Assembly (NCBI GenBank): GCA_902168115.1
Contig: CABHPB010000027.1
Location: 1-64,000 of the forward strand
DNA from: an uncultured Methylopila sp.
GTDB lineage: Bacteria; Pseudomonadota; Alphaproteobacteria; Rhizobiales; Methylopilaceae
Reading direction: 5' to 3'
Length of the DNA stretch: 64,000 nt
The translations under genes were made by a program, and so were the position numbers. Positions 48,987-58,900 of the stretch are shown here, piece by piece (positions within the stretch are counted from its first letter, which is position 1; each line of letters starts with the position of its first letter). The notes below the pieces were generated by a model. That model did not search any database. It had not been told where the DNA came from and saw only the letters and a program-made list of their open reading frames with translations.

Positions 48987-50027
48987 ATGTCGGAACGCCT
49001 CGAGGCGGCTGCCGTCGACGACTCAGGCTGCCTGCCCGACCCCGCGCGCGCCCGGCGCCTGAACCGCCTGATGCGGTCGGCGCTCGGCGACAGCATCGGA
49101 TATGTCTGCGGCGAGATCGCCGGCCGCCTCGCTTTCGACGCCGCCGGCGTCGGCGCGGTGGCGGACGGGCTGAGGGCGGGCCGCAGCTTCGGCTTTCCGG
49201 CGTTCCTGCACTACTACGACCTCGTTCCGGCGCTGACCGAGAGCCGGTCGGAGGCCGCGCGCGACGCGCTCGCCGCCATCGCGGCGCTCGAGCCGCGCGA
49301 GGCCGGCCTCGAGGTCGCATCGATCGGCGGCGGCGCCCTGGCCCCGCTCGCCGCCCGCATTCGCGGGGCGCTCGACACCGACCCGGAGGTCAGCTTCGGC
49401 TTCCGCGACGTCGGCGACGACGTCGTCGAGCAGTTCCGCGACCGCCTCGCGCAGGCGATGTCGCTGCTCCGGCGGGCGACGCCGGCGCTCGCCGAAGAAC
49501 TCGACGAACTGGTGGAGACCCTGATCCTCGCACGCGGCGAGCCGGGCGCTCCGCTGCAGTTCGACGGCGCGTCGGCCTATCGGCTCTGGGGCGTGCTGGT
49601 GCTGAACGCGGACTTCCACCAGACGCCGGTCCAGCTGGCCGAGGCGATCGCGCATGAGAGCGGGCACCTCATCCTGTTCGGGCTGACGACGGAACAGCCG
49701 CTGACCTTCAACGACCCGGCCGAGACCTTCGCCTCGCCGTTGCGACAGGACGCCCGGCCGATGGACGGCATCGTCCATGCGACCTTCGTGTCGGCGAGGA
49801 TGCACTGGGCGATGACCGAGCTCGCCGCCTCCGGCGCTTTGGACGCGCAGGAGAGCGCGGCCGCGGAGGCCGCGGCCCGCGAGGACGCGGCGAACTTCCG
49901 CCGGGGATACGAGATCATCACGCGCCACGCCAAGCTCAGCCCTGTCGGGCGAGCCGCGATGGAGGCCTGCACGGCCTACATGGCCAGGGCCCGCGTCGAA
50001 GAGGGTGTGCAGTTCGACGGCGGCTGA
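48987..50027 (+). CDS. alphaKG-HExxH-type peptide hydroxylase candidate (copy 2)
   Basis: 346 residues, mostly helical, no signal peptide. HESGH at 223-227 (in AIAHESGHLILFGLTTEQPL) is the HExxH motif; LRQDARPMDGIVHATFVSAR follows, with His264 the likely third metal ligand. It shares the HExxH-LLFGL-xxQPLT and RPxxGxxHxxFV blocks with the enzyme at 12768, so they are paralogues of the same peptide-modifying family. GGAGAG precedes the ATG. Its partner peptide is encoded just upstream. Unlike copy 1, no ACP or ligase is next to it. Confidence 0.78.
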   Translation: MSERLEAAAVDDSGCLPDPARARRLNRLMRSALGDSIGYVCGEIAGRLAFDAAGVGAVADGLRAGRSFGFPAFLHYYDLVPALTESRSEAARDALAAIAALEPREAGLEVASIGGGALAPLAARIRGALDTDPEVSFGFRDVGDDVVEQFRDRLAQAMSLLRRATPALAEELDELVETLILARGEPGAPLQFDGASAYRLWGVLVLNADFHQTPVQLAEAIAHESGHLILFGLTTEQPLTFNDPAETFASPLRQDARPMDGIVHATFVSARMHWAMTELAASGALDAQESAAAEAAAREDAANFRRGYEIITRHAKLSPVGRAAMEACTAYMARARVEEGVQFDGG

Positions 50028-50265
50028 CGCGAGCGCGCTGGAACGCCGGCTCGCGGCGCGCCGCCAGCGAGGGACTGCTACCTGCGTCGATGTCGACTGG
50101 CGCCCCAAGCTTCAGGTATTACGGCCTCCGCCGCATCAGGCGCGACCCGCGGACGATCGGGCGCGCGCGAGAGGATGACAAAGGGGATGACCATCCGATC
50201 GCGACGTTCGACGGTCTGCGGCAGGCGGCGGACAAGTCCTCTCCCTTAAAAGGCGGAAAAGAACA

Positions 50266-51315
50266 ATGGCGCGCAATATCCTCATTCTCGGAGCGTCCTA
50301 CGGCTCTCTGCTGGCGACGAAGCTGCTGATGGCCGGCCACAACGCGACGCTGGTCTGCCGGCAGAAGACCGCCGACCTGATCAATGGCGAAGGCACCGAG
50401 GTCCGCATCAAGCTGCGCGACGAGGCGGAGCATCGCTCGATCTTCTCGCGCGACCTGCCCGGCAAGCTGGACGCGACGCCGCCGCAGGACGTCGACGTGT
50501 CCCGCTACGACCTCGTCATCCTGGCGATGCAGGAGCCGCAATACGCCAATCACACGATCCGGGTCCTGATGATCAAGATCGCCGAGGCGAAGCTGCCCTG
50601 CCTGTCGCTCATGAACATGCCGCCGCTGCCCTACCTGAAGCGGATCGGCACGCTCGAGGGCATGAACCTCGAGGAGGCCTACACCAACGCGCAGGTCTGG
50701 GAGCGCTTCGAGCCGGGGCTGGTTTCGCTCTGCTCGCCGGACCCGCAGGCGTTCCGGCCTCCGGAGGACGGCGCGAACGTGCTGCATGTCGGCCTGCCGA
50801 CCAACTTCAAGGCGGCGGCGTTCGAGAGCGAGACGCACAACGCGCTGCTGCGCGAGCTCGAGGCGGACATCGACGCGGTGAAGCTCGACGGCAAGGACGT
50901 GCCGGTGAAGCTCAAGGTGTTCGACTCGCTGTTCGTGCCGCTCGCCAAATGGTCGATGCTGATGACCGGCAACTACCGCAGCATCACGCCGACCGAGCCG
51001 CAGTCCATCCGAGACGCGGTGCATGGTGACCTCGCGCTGTCGCAGTCGATCTACGAGCATGTCGACGCGCTCGCCCGCAAGCTCGGCGCCGACCCGGCGG
51101 ACCAGGTGCCGTTCGAGAAGTACTCCAAGGCGGCGGAAAGCCTGCTCAAGCCGTCCTCGGCCGCCCGGGCGGTCGCGGCCGGCGCGCCGTTCATCGAGCG
51201 GGTCGACCTGCTGGTGAAGCTGATCTCCCACCAGCTTGGCATGCCGAGCCCCGAGATCGACCGCACCGTCCAGACCGTCGACGTCAAGCTGGGCGAGAGC
51301 ATCGTCCAGGGCTGA
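50266..51315 (+). CDS. ApbA/ketopantoate-reductase-like dehydrogenase
   Basis: 349 residues. The N-terminal Rossmann domain begins NILILGASYGSLLATKLLMA GHNATLVCR (read as two blocks), with GxSxGSxxA replacing the usual GxGxxG, then YDLVILAMQEPQY. The C-terminal helical region (FDSLFVPLAKWSMLMTGNYR) is like that of 2-dehydropantoate 2-reductases. It is longer than PanE and may act on another 2-oxo acid. It stands alone and ends in a strong terminator. Confidence 0.72.
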   Translation: MARNILILGASYGSLLATKLLMAGHNATLVCRQKTADLINGEGTEVRIKLRDEAEHRSIFSRDLPGKLDATPPQDVDVSRYDLVILAMQEPQYANHTIRVLMIKIAEAKLPCLSLMNMPPLPYLKRIGTLEGMNLEEAYTNAQVWERFEPGLVSLCSPDPQAFRPPEDGANVLHVGLPTNFKAAAFESETHNALLRELEADIDAVKLDGKDVPVKLKVFDSLFVPLAKWSMLMTGNYRSITPTEPQSIRDAVHGDLALSQSIYEHVDALARKLGADPADQVPFEKYSKAAESLLKPSSAARAVAAGAPFIERVDLLVKLISHQLGMPSPEIDRTVQTVDVKLGESIVQG

Positions 51316-51336
51316 TCCTTCGCGCCGAGACGAAGA

Positions 51337-51363
51337 GGCCGCGGATCGCTCCGCGGCCTTTTT
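51337..51363 (+). terminator. Rho-independent terminator after the ApbA-like gene
   Basis: Stem GGCCGCGGA/TCCGCGGCC, loop TCGC, then five T. The core is identical to the hairpin at 39344. Confidence 0.88.
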
Positions 51364-51511
51364 CGTTTCCGCGCAAAAAGGCCGGTGAGGAACCGGCTCC
51401 TGCGGCCTGCGGCGGCTGACCGCGCGCAGCCGAGGCGCTATACAGCCTGAGCGAGCGTCAGGTCCCTGCGGGGCCTGGCCTTTCCTCCATCCGCCCGCCG
51501 CAGCCCAAGTC

Positions 51512-53983
51512 ATGTCCGTCGCCGTCGTCGTCCTGGTCATCGCGCTGCTGCTGACCGTGGTCAGCTTCGCCGAGCCCGTGGCGGCGCGCCTGCGACTGCC
51601 GGCGAGCGTCTTCCTCGCCGTTCTGGGCGTGGGCGTCGGGGCCGCTGCGCTGTTCCTGCGCTCGGGCGTCTTCGGCGAGGGCGCGCGCGCCGCGGCCGAG
51701 GCGATCACGGACCTGCCGCTCGGGGCCGACGGCTTCCTGTTCCTGTTCCTGCCGGTGCTGCTGTTTCAGTCGGCGATGAACACCGAGGCGCGCCAGTTGC
51801 TGGAGGACGCGAGCTCGATCTTCACGCTCGCGATCGTCGCCGTCGTCGTCTCGACCTTCGTGATCGGCCTCTCGCTCGCGCCCTTCGCCGAAGCGCCGCT
51901 GCTCGCCTGCCTGCTGCTCGGTGCAATCGTTGCGACCACCGACCCGATCGCGGTGATCGGCATCTTCCGGGAGGCCGGGGCGCCCTCCCGTCTCGTCCGG
52001 CTGGTCGAGGGCGAGAGCCTGCTGAACGACGCCGCCGCGATCACCCTGTTCGCGCTGATCCTCGACATGCTCGTCTCCGGCCGGGCCTTCGACCCGGCGG
52101 CGACGGCGCGCGACGCGATTGTCCTGCCGCTCGGCGGCGCTGCGGCGGGCGCCATCATGGGACGGCTCGCCGGCGCGCTGATCGGGCGGCTGAGAGAGAA
52201 CGCGCTGGCGCCGACCTCGGTCAGCGTCGGCCTGCCCTATCTCGCCTTTACCGTCGCCGAACATGTCCTGCACGTCTCCGGAGTGATGGCGGTGGTGGCC
52301 GCCGGCATCGCCTTCGCCGCCGTCGGCCCGGCAAAGGCGCCGCCGGAGATCTGGCGGCATCTGCGCGCCGTCTGGGACCAGATCGACTGGTGGGCCGCCT
52401 CGCTGATCTTCGTGCTGGCCTCGATCGTCGCGCCCCGGCTCATGGCCGACGCAACCCTGAAGGACGCGCTGCTGCTGGTCGTCGCGGTCCTCGCCTCGCT
52501 GGTCGCGCGGGCGCTGATCGTGTTCGGCCTGATCCCGATGCTCGGCCGCATCGGCGTCGGCCCGAAGCTCGGGCGCGGCTTCCAGTGGATCGTGCTCTGG
52601 GGCGGCCTGCGCGGCGCGACGACGCTCGTGCTCGCCCTCGCCGTCACGGAGAAGGACGCGCTGCCGCCGGAAATCCGCAGCTTCGTCGCGGTGCTGTCGA
52701 CCGGCTTCGTGTTCTTCACGCTGCTGGTCCAGGGCACGACGCTCAGGGCGCTGGTGCGACGCACCGGGCTCGACCAGCTCACGCCGGTCGATCGCGCGCT
52801 GCGGCGCGAAGTGCTGGCGAGCGCCCGCCAGCGCGTCTCCGGCATGCTGGCGGAGACGGCGCTCGCCCACGGGCTCTCGGCGCCGCCCGCGTCGGTCGCC
52901 GTCCCGCAGGAGACCGGCGCGATCGAGGCCGGGTCTCCTCATGAGCGCCTGTCGCTCGCGCTCGCCACGCTCGCCCGCGTCGAACGCGAGATCGTCATGG
53001 AGCGCATTCGCGAGCGCAGCGTTTCGCTCCGGCTCGTCGACCGCCTGCTCGGCGACGTCCGGCGGCTGAGCGACCAGAGCCGCGGCGCCGGCGCCGAAGG
53101 CTATGCGTTGGCCTATCGGCGATCGCTGGAGTTCTCCGCGCGGGAGCGCGCGGCGCAATGGGCGGCGCGCAAGACCGGCTGGAGCGGATGGCTCGCCCGC
53201 GCGCTCGCCGACCGCTTCGAGACGCTGCTCGTCGTGTCGGCGGCGCTGACGCGCATCCAGCCTTACGTCGGTGAGACGATCGCGCCTGTGCTGGGCGCGG
53301 AAACCGCCGCGGAGGCCGCGCGCGCTCTCGCGGCGCGGCGGGAGGAGACGAGCCGCGCGCTGGCGGCGCTCCGGCTGCAGTATCCGGGTTACGCCGAGGC
53401 GCTCGAACGTCGGCTGCTCGCCAACGCCGCGCTCCAGCTCGAGGAGAGCGAGTACGACCGGCTGTACGAGGACGGGCTGATCGGACCGGAGCTGCACCGC
53501 GACCTCAGGATCGGCGTCAGCGACCGTCGCCACGCCGCCAATATCCGCCCCGCGCTCGACCTGAAGCTGGACGCCGGGACGCTGGTCGCCTCCCTGCCGC
53601 TCTTCGCAGGCCTGCCGGCCGAGGCGGTCGGCCGGATCGCGGCGCTGGCGGAGCCGGTCTTCGCGCGACCGGACGAGAGGCTGATCCGGCGCGGCGACGC
53701 CGGTGACGCCGCCTATTTCATCGCGTCGGGCGCCGTCGAGGCGACCGCCGAAAGCGGGGCGACGTTCCGGCTCGGCCGCGGCGAGATTTTTGGCGAGATC
53801 GCGCTGCTGACCGACAGCCGGCGGACCGCGGACGTCGACGCCATCGCCTATTGCTCGCTGCTCAGGCTGCGCCGTCGGGCCTTTCAGGCGTTTCTGGACG
53901 AAAACCCCGAGGTCGCCGCGCGCATCGCCACGACGGCGGAAGAACGGCTCAGGCAGAACGACGCTGGCGGCGGACATGCCTGA
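51512..53983 (+). CDS. CPA1-family Na+/H+ antiporter with C-terminal cNMP-binding domain
   Basis: 823 residues. About 12 helices cover residues 1-410, with antiporter motifs ATTDPIAVIGIFREAG and LVEGESLLNDAAAITLF (ion-binding Asp). A soluble linker follows, and the C-terminal part (about 690-810) is a cyclic-nucleotide-binding fold: LPLFAGLPAEAVGRIAAL, RLIRRGDAGDAAYFIASGAV and GEIFGEIALLTDSRRTADVD, with the phosphate-cassette GEIALL-x(4)-R. It probably exchanges Na+ or K+ for H+ under control of cAMP/cGMP. A class III nucleotide cyclase gene lies immediately downstream on the other strand, with the stops 7 bp apart. Confidence 0.9.
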   Translation: MSVAVVVLVIALLLTVVSFAEPVAARLRLPASVFLAVLGVGVGAAALFLRSGVFGEGARAAAEAITDLPLGADGFLFLFLPVLLFQSAMNTEARQLLEDASSIFTLAIVAVVVSTFVIGLSLAPFAEAPLLACLLLGAIVATTDPIAVIGIFREAGAPSRLVRLVEGESLLNDAAAITLFALILDMLVSGRAFDPAATARDAIVLPLGGAAAGAIMGRLAGALIGRLRENALAPTSVSVGLPYLAFTVAEHVLHVSGVMAVVAAGIAFAAVGPAKAPPEIWRHLRAVWDQIDWWAASLIFVLASIVAPRLMADATLKDALLLVVAVLASLVARALIVFGLIPMLGRIGVGPKLGRGFQWIVLWGGLRGATTLVLALAVTEKDALPPEIRSFVAVLSTGFVFFTLLVQGTTLRALVRRTGLDQLTPVDRALRREVLASARQRVSGMLAETALAHGLSAPPASVAVPQETGAIEAGSPHERLSLALATLARVEREIVMERIRERSVSLRLVDRLLGDVRRLSDQSRGAGAEGYALAYRRSLEFSARERAAQWAARKTGWSGWLARALADRFETLLVVSAALTRIQPYVGETIAPVLGAETAAEAARALAARREETSRALAALRLQYPGYAEALERRLLANAALQLEESEYDRLYEDGLIGPELHRDLRIGVSDRRHAANIRPALDLKLDAGTLVASLPLFAGLPAEAVGRIAALAEPVFARPDERLIRRGDAGDAAYFIASGAVEATAESGATFRLGRGEIFGEIALLTDSRRTADVDAIAYCSLLRLRRRAFQAFLDENPEVAARIATTAEERLRQNDAGGGHA

Positions 53984-53989
53984 CCGCGA

Positions 53990-55915
53990 TCACTTGTCCA
54001 GCGCCGTGTGGACGCCACGCCAATCCGGCGACGGCGGCGTTCCCCGAAACCGTCGAACGCGCTCCGCCATGCGGTCGGCGTAGGCGGACAGCCTCGGCTC
54101 CCCGGCGCGCAGGCGATCGAGCGCCGCCTCCGCCGCGTCCCATTCGCCGGCCCGGTAGGCGTCCAGAAAGTCCTGCCGCGGGGCTGGTCCGTCTGCGTCG
54201 AGGACGGTGAAGACGGCGACGCCGTCGGCCTTCCCCTTCACAGCGATGCGGTCGAGCTCGACGACAGGGCCCGGGAGCGCGCGCGCGGTCGCCTCGCCGA
54301 TCAGCATCGGGACGCCATAAAACCGCGAGGCGCTTTCGAGCCGCGAGGCGAGATTCACCGCGTCGCCGACCGCCGTGTAGTCGAACCGCTTTTCGGAGCC
54401 GAGATTGCCGACCACACAGTCGCCGGTGTTGATCCCGACGCCGATCGCGAGTTTCAGCGCGTTCTCGCCGCCCGCTTCGGCCGAAAGCTCGTCGTTCAGC
54501 CGGTCCACCGCGCGCAGCATCCGGAGCCCGGCGGCGACCGCACGCCCGGCGTGGTCGGGCGCGTCGAGCGGCGCGTTCCAGAACGCCATGACGCAGTCGC
54601 CGATATATTTGTCGATCGTGCCCCGCTCGGCGAGCACCGCCTCCGAGAGCGGCCCGAGCAGCCGGTTGACGAGGCTCGTCAGCCGCTCCGGGTCGTCCTT
54701 CATGCGCTCGGCGAGCGTGGTGAAGCCGCGCACGTCGGCGAACAGGATGGTGAGCGTCCGCCGTTCGCCGCCGAGCCTGAGGGCGGACGGATCGCGCGCC
54801 AGCCGCTCGACCACCTCTGGCGCGAGATATTGCCCGAACGCCTTTTCGATTTCGCGCCGCGCCCGCCGCTCGCGCGCATAGTCGAGCGCGGCGCCCACGC
54901 CGACCACGGCGAGCAGCGCGAGCGCCGCAGGGACCGGCGTCAGCCAGACGTCGGCGACTTCGAGCGCGAGCAGGCTCGCCCCCACAAAGGCGAGCGCGAG
55001 GCCGACGGAGGCGGCGACGACCTTCCACGACACCCGGCCGCGCGACAGCCCTGCGCCGGCCGCCGCGGCGAACACGAGCATGGCGAGTTCGACGAGGGCG
55101 GGCGCGGGACGCGCGAGGTCGCCCGATCGCAGCGCGTCGAAGACGGTGGCCTGCGCCTCGACGCCCGATGTCAGGCGTCCGGTGGTCGCGGTGAACGGGG
55201 TGGCGAAGGCGTCCGCCTGCGAGACGGTGGCGCTCGCCGCGGTCTGGAGGCTGAGGCCGACGAAGACGGTCTTGCCCTTGAAGACGTCGGGGGGAAGAAA
55301 GTCCGCGGGCTTCAGCGCCTGATAGTATGAAACCGTCCGGTAGGCGCGCGGGCCGCCCCGGAAGCGGATCAGCGCGCCGGGCGGCGGCCCGGGGGTCGAC
55401 GCCGCCTCGGCCGCGAAGCTGCGGCCGGACGCCGGCGCGCGCCGCAGGACCCCGTCCGCATCGAGCGCCACGGAGACAATCCCGCTTTTCGCCCCCGTGG
55501 CCAGAAGCTCCGGCAGCGGCTCGACGCGGATGCGCTGGTCGGCCTGCGGCGTCTCGATCACCGTCTCGTCGGCGGCCAGCAGCACGTCCGGGCCGAGCGC
55601 TGCGGCGAGCGCGGCGTCAGCGTCCGGCGTCGAAGGTTCGGCGAACACCATGTCGAGCGCGATCAGCCGCGCGCCGGCAGCCCGCAGCGCCCTGACCAGC
55701 TCCGCATGCAGCGAGCGCGGCCACGGCCACTGCCGGCCGATCTCGGCGAAGGACGGCTCGTCGATCGCGACGATCACGACGTCCCCGGCGGGCTTCGGCG
55801 CGAGGACGGCGGAGGCGAAGTCGAAGGCCGGCGCGTCGAGGTGGCGGCGCAGCGGGCTCGCGAGCAGCGCCGCGACGACCGCGACGACCACGAGCGGCGC
55901 AACCAGGGCGCCCAT
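53990..55915 (-). CDS. CHASE2-domain class III adenylate/guanylate cyclase
   Basis: 641 residues. An N-terminal membrane helix (ALVAPLVVVAVVAALLASPL) leads to an extracytoplasmic CHASE2 sensor (DFASAVLAPKPAGDVVIVAI through SQADAFATPF), then three helices (about 295-375) and a cyclase homology domain. The cyclase has metal-binding Asp in ILFADVRGFTTLAERM, GTIDKYIGDCVMAFWNAP and the transition-state region FDYTAVGDAVNLASRLES. The start is uncertain because the reading frame runs on upstream; the ATG at 55915 is the first good one, 42 bp after the FecR gene stop. It should sense an envelope signal and make cAMP or cGMP. Confidence 0.9.
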   Translation of the reverse strand: MGALVAPLVVVAVVAALLASPLRRHLDAPAFDFASAVLAPKPAGDVVIVAIDEPSFAEIGRQWPWPRSLHAELVRALRAAGARLIALDMVFAEPSTPDADAALAAALGPDVLLAADETVIETPQADQRIRVEPLPELLATGAKSGIVSVALDADGVLRRAPASGRSFAAEAASTPGPPPGALIRFRGGPRAYRTVSYYQALKPADFLPPDVFKGKTVFVGLSLQTAASATVSQADAFATPFTATTGRLTSGVEAQATVFDALRSGDLARPAPALVELAMLVFAAAAGAGLSRGRVSWKVVAASVGLALAFVGASLLALEVADVWLTPVPAALALLAVVGVGAALDYARERRARREIEKAFGQYLAPEVVERLARDPSALRLGGERRTLTILFADVRGFTTLAERMKDDPERLTSLVNRLLGPLSEAVLAERGTIDKYIGDCVMAFWNAPLDAPDHAGRAVAAGLRMLRAVDRLNDELSAEAGGENALKLAIGVGINTGDCVVGNLGSEKRFDYTAVGDAVNLASRLESASRFYGVPMLIGEATARALPGPVVELDRIAVKGKADGVAVFTVLDADGPAPRQDFLDAYRAGEWDAAEAALDRLRAGEPRLSAYADRMAERVRRFRGTPPSPDWRGVHTALDK

Positions 55916-55956
55916 CCAGCCGCGGCCGCGTGCGTCCGATGCGGCGGTCGGGGCCG

Positions 55957-58900
55957 TCAGAACCGGACCCGCGCGCTGGCGGTGATGGTGCGGCCAGCGC
56001 CGAGCATCTGCCCGCCATTGATCGCCGGAAGCGCGCCGATCGGCGCCGGCAGCGCGATCGGGGCGCGGCGGTTGCGCCCGAACACCTCGACCTTCGTGTC
56101 GAAGATGTTGAGCGCCTGAAGGCCGAGCACGAGCCGCTTGTCGGCGAGCTCCCAGGTCGCGGTGGCGTCGGTCGTCGAGAAATAGTCGAGCTTCTGGCCG
56201 AGCGAATCCGTCCGCGCGCCGACGAAGTTCTGGGCGACGGTGACCTTCACCATGGACGGATGGGCGAAGGCGAGCCCGACGCGGCCGTAGTGCTTGGGCA
56301 GGAACGGCACCGGATCGCCCGCGGCGACCCGGTAGAAGTAGTCGCCGTTGTCCTCCTTCGTGGCCGACCAGCTGCGGGTGTAGCTCGCGAAGGCGCCGAA
56401 GCCGTGCGTCAGCCAGATGTTCGTCGAGGCGACGAGCTGGTCGACGTCGGCGTGGGCGATGTCGGCGGAGCGAACCGACTCCGGGACGTTGATCGAGAGC
56501 CCCTTGACCTTCTGCCGCTGGTATTCGAGCGCCGTGAACAGGTGCCTGCTCCACTCCGCGTCCCAGCGAGCGGCCAGCGTCTCGGTGCGCCCGCCGAAGC
56601 CGACCGGCGTCTGGACCGGCGTGATGCCGACGGTCGTGATCGGCGACAGCGTCACGACGCTCGAATAGAGCGAGTCCTGCCTGTAGGCCGCGCGCAGCCA
56701 CTGGCCGTCGAAGGGCTGGAACGCGACGCCGATGCGCGGGTCGAACCGCTCCTCGCCGCCCTGCGGGCCGATCTTGACCGAGGAGGCGAACAGGCCGCCC
56801 TCGATCTTGAGGTTGCGGGTCACGTCCCAGACCGCGTCGGCGTAGACGCGCCAGGCTTCTCCGTCCGGGCGGGTCCGGGCCTCGACGACGGCGCCGCCGA
56901 GCGTCATCGTCGACTGGTCGAGCTTGAAGCTCGAGCCGCCGCCTTCCGCCCCGTAGCGCAGCGTGACGTCGCCGACGCCGAGCAGGTGGCTGACGCCGCC
57001 GAAGATCTCGCGCTGCTTCAGCTTCTGCGTCCGGTCGAGGCCGATGATGGAGTCGACGACGAGATCGCCGTTCGAGTCGAAGGTGAAGGGATCGGTGTTG
57101 ACGCTCTTCTGGTCGACCGTCGTGCCGGCGATCATCGCCTGCACCACGTTGCGATCGGCGAACTCATGGCTCCAGGCCGCGCCCGAGACGGTGACGAACG
57201 AGCGCTCGCGGTCCTGAGCGAACAGGGTCGGAACGAATTCGAACGCGCGGTCGAACAGCCTCGCGCCTTCGCGGCTGTTCACGGTGACGTTGAACAGCGC
57301 GAGCTTGTCGTAAGGTGTCGGCCGCGCGCCGAGGATGAAGGCGCCGGTGGCGTTGTCGTCGCGGTCGTTCGGATAGCGGCTGTCCGGCCGGTCGAAGGTC
57401 GCGTTGGCGTAGATCGCTATCGGAAACGGCTCCATGACGGCCGCGTTGATCGAGGTGTCGGAGACCCAGCCGGTCTTGCCGTCGCGCGTCACGAACCCGC
57501 CGCCTGCCGCGACCTCCGCGAAGGGATGGAAGACGAGCGCAGTGTTGCGCTCGGGGCTCGCGATCGCGAGCGGCTCGATCATCAGGCCCTGGATGAGCGA
57601 GGAGAACGACGTCACGCCGCCCTGGATCGCGTCCGGCGGCGCCTGCGTCGTCGCGGCCGAAAAGGGATCGGCGCGGTTGACGATCGCCTGGTCGAAATAG
57701 GCGCTCGAGGTGAAGGCGTCGGCGACGCGGTCGCCGTAGTAGCGGGCCCATTCGTCCAGCTGCAGGAACCTCAGCGCCGAAGCGACGAAGGATCCGTTCT
57801 GGCGGTTGGCGTCGATGGTGGCGAAGGCCCCGCCGCGCGCCTCGCGGCGGCGCAGCGACTCACGGGCGTTCTCGATCGCCTCGTCGGCGCGGTAGCGGTC
57901 GACGGCGATGACGGAGCGGATCAGCGGCGTGATCGGGTCGTCATCGTCGAACTGGTCGGCGTTGTCGAGCGCCTGATCGGCCTCGACCGTGTTGCCGGTC
58001 TGGTAGTTCGCGATGGCGATGGCGATCTGCACGCTCGAGGCCTGCGGCGCGATCGCCGAGGCGGCGAGCAGTTTTTCGATCGCGGCTTCGTTCTGGCCGC
58101 GGCTGAGCTCGAGGAAGCCGCGCGTGTAGAGGTTGAAGAACCCGCCCGGATCGATCGCCTCGGCCGCCGCGAGCTCGCGCTCGGCGGCACCGAGGCGGCC
58201 CCGCTCCATCAGGAAGACAGCGTAGTTCGAGCGGTTGATCGGATCGTCCGGATCGAGCTCGATCGCCTTCCGGTGCGCGGCCTCGGCCTCATGGGTGGCG
58301 TCGCGCTCGTCCTCGACGAGGCTGGTCTCCAGCCAGACGAAGTCGGCGCCGGGCGCGACCTGCTGCGCGCGCTTCAGCTGCTTCAGCGCGCCCTCGAGGT
58401 CGCTCTCCACGGTCAGCTTGTAGCGCGCGCTCGCGACCAGCGCGTAAGGGTCGTCCGGATCGACCGCCAGCGCCTCGTCGATCGCCTTCTTCGCCGCCTC
58501 CTTGTCCGACGTCATGATGTGGAGGAGGCCCTTGCCCGCCCGCATCATGACGTCGTTCGGAAAGCGCCTCACCCCCTCGTCGACGATCTCGACGCCGCGT
58601 TTGGCGCTGAACACGAAGCTTTCCACGCTCGCGCGCGCCAGCACGCCCTGCGGCGTGTCGGCGTAGCGGGCGGCGTCCGGCAGGGGCGGGCGCTTGGTCG
58701 GATCGGCCATGGCGCGGGCGGCCCAGCCGAGATAGGCGGCCGTGCCGGCCCGCGAGCGGTCCAGCCGGCCGACCGCGCCTTCGCAGAACGCCGCCGCGGC
58801 CGCCCAGCGGCGCCTGCGCGCCTCGATGAAGCAGTGGACCAGATCCGCCCGCGCCTTCTGCGCCGGCGAGAGCGCGCGCCGCTCGGCCTCGGCCAGCGCC

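Noticed and set aside
53990-56701. Extension of the CHASE2 cyclase to 903 residues
   Set aside because: The extra part overlaps the barrel end of the FecR gene and is Arg-rich without a fold.
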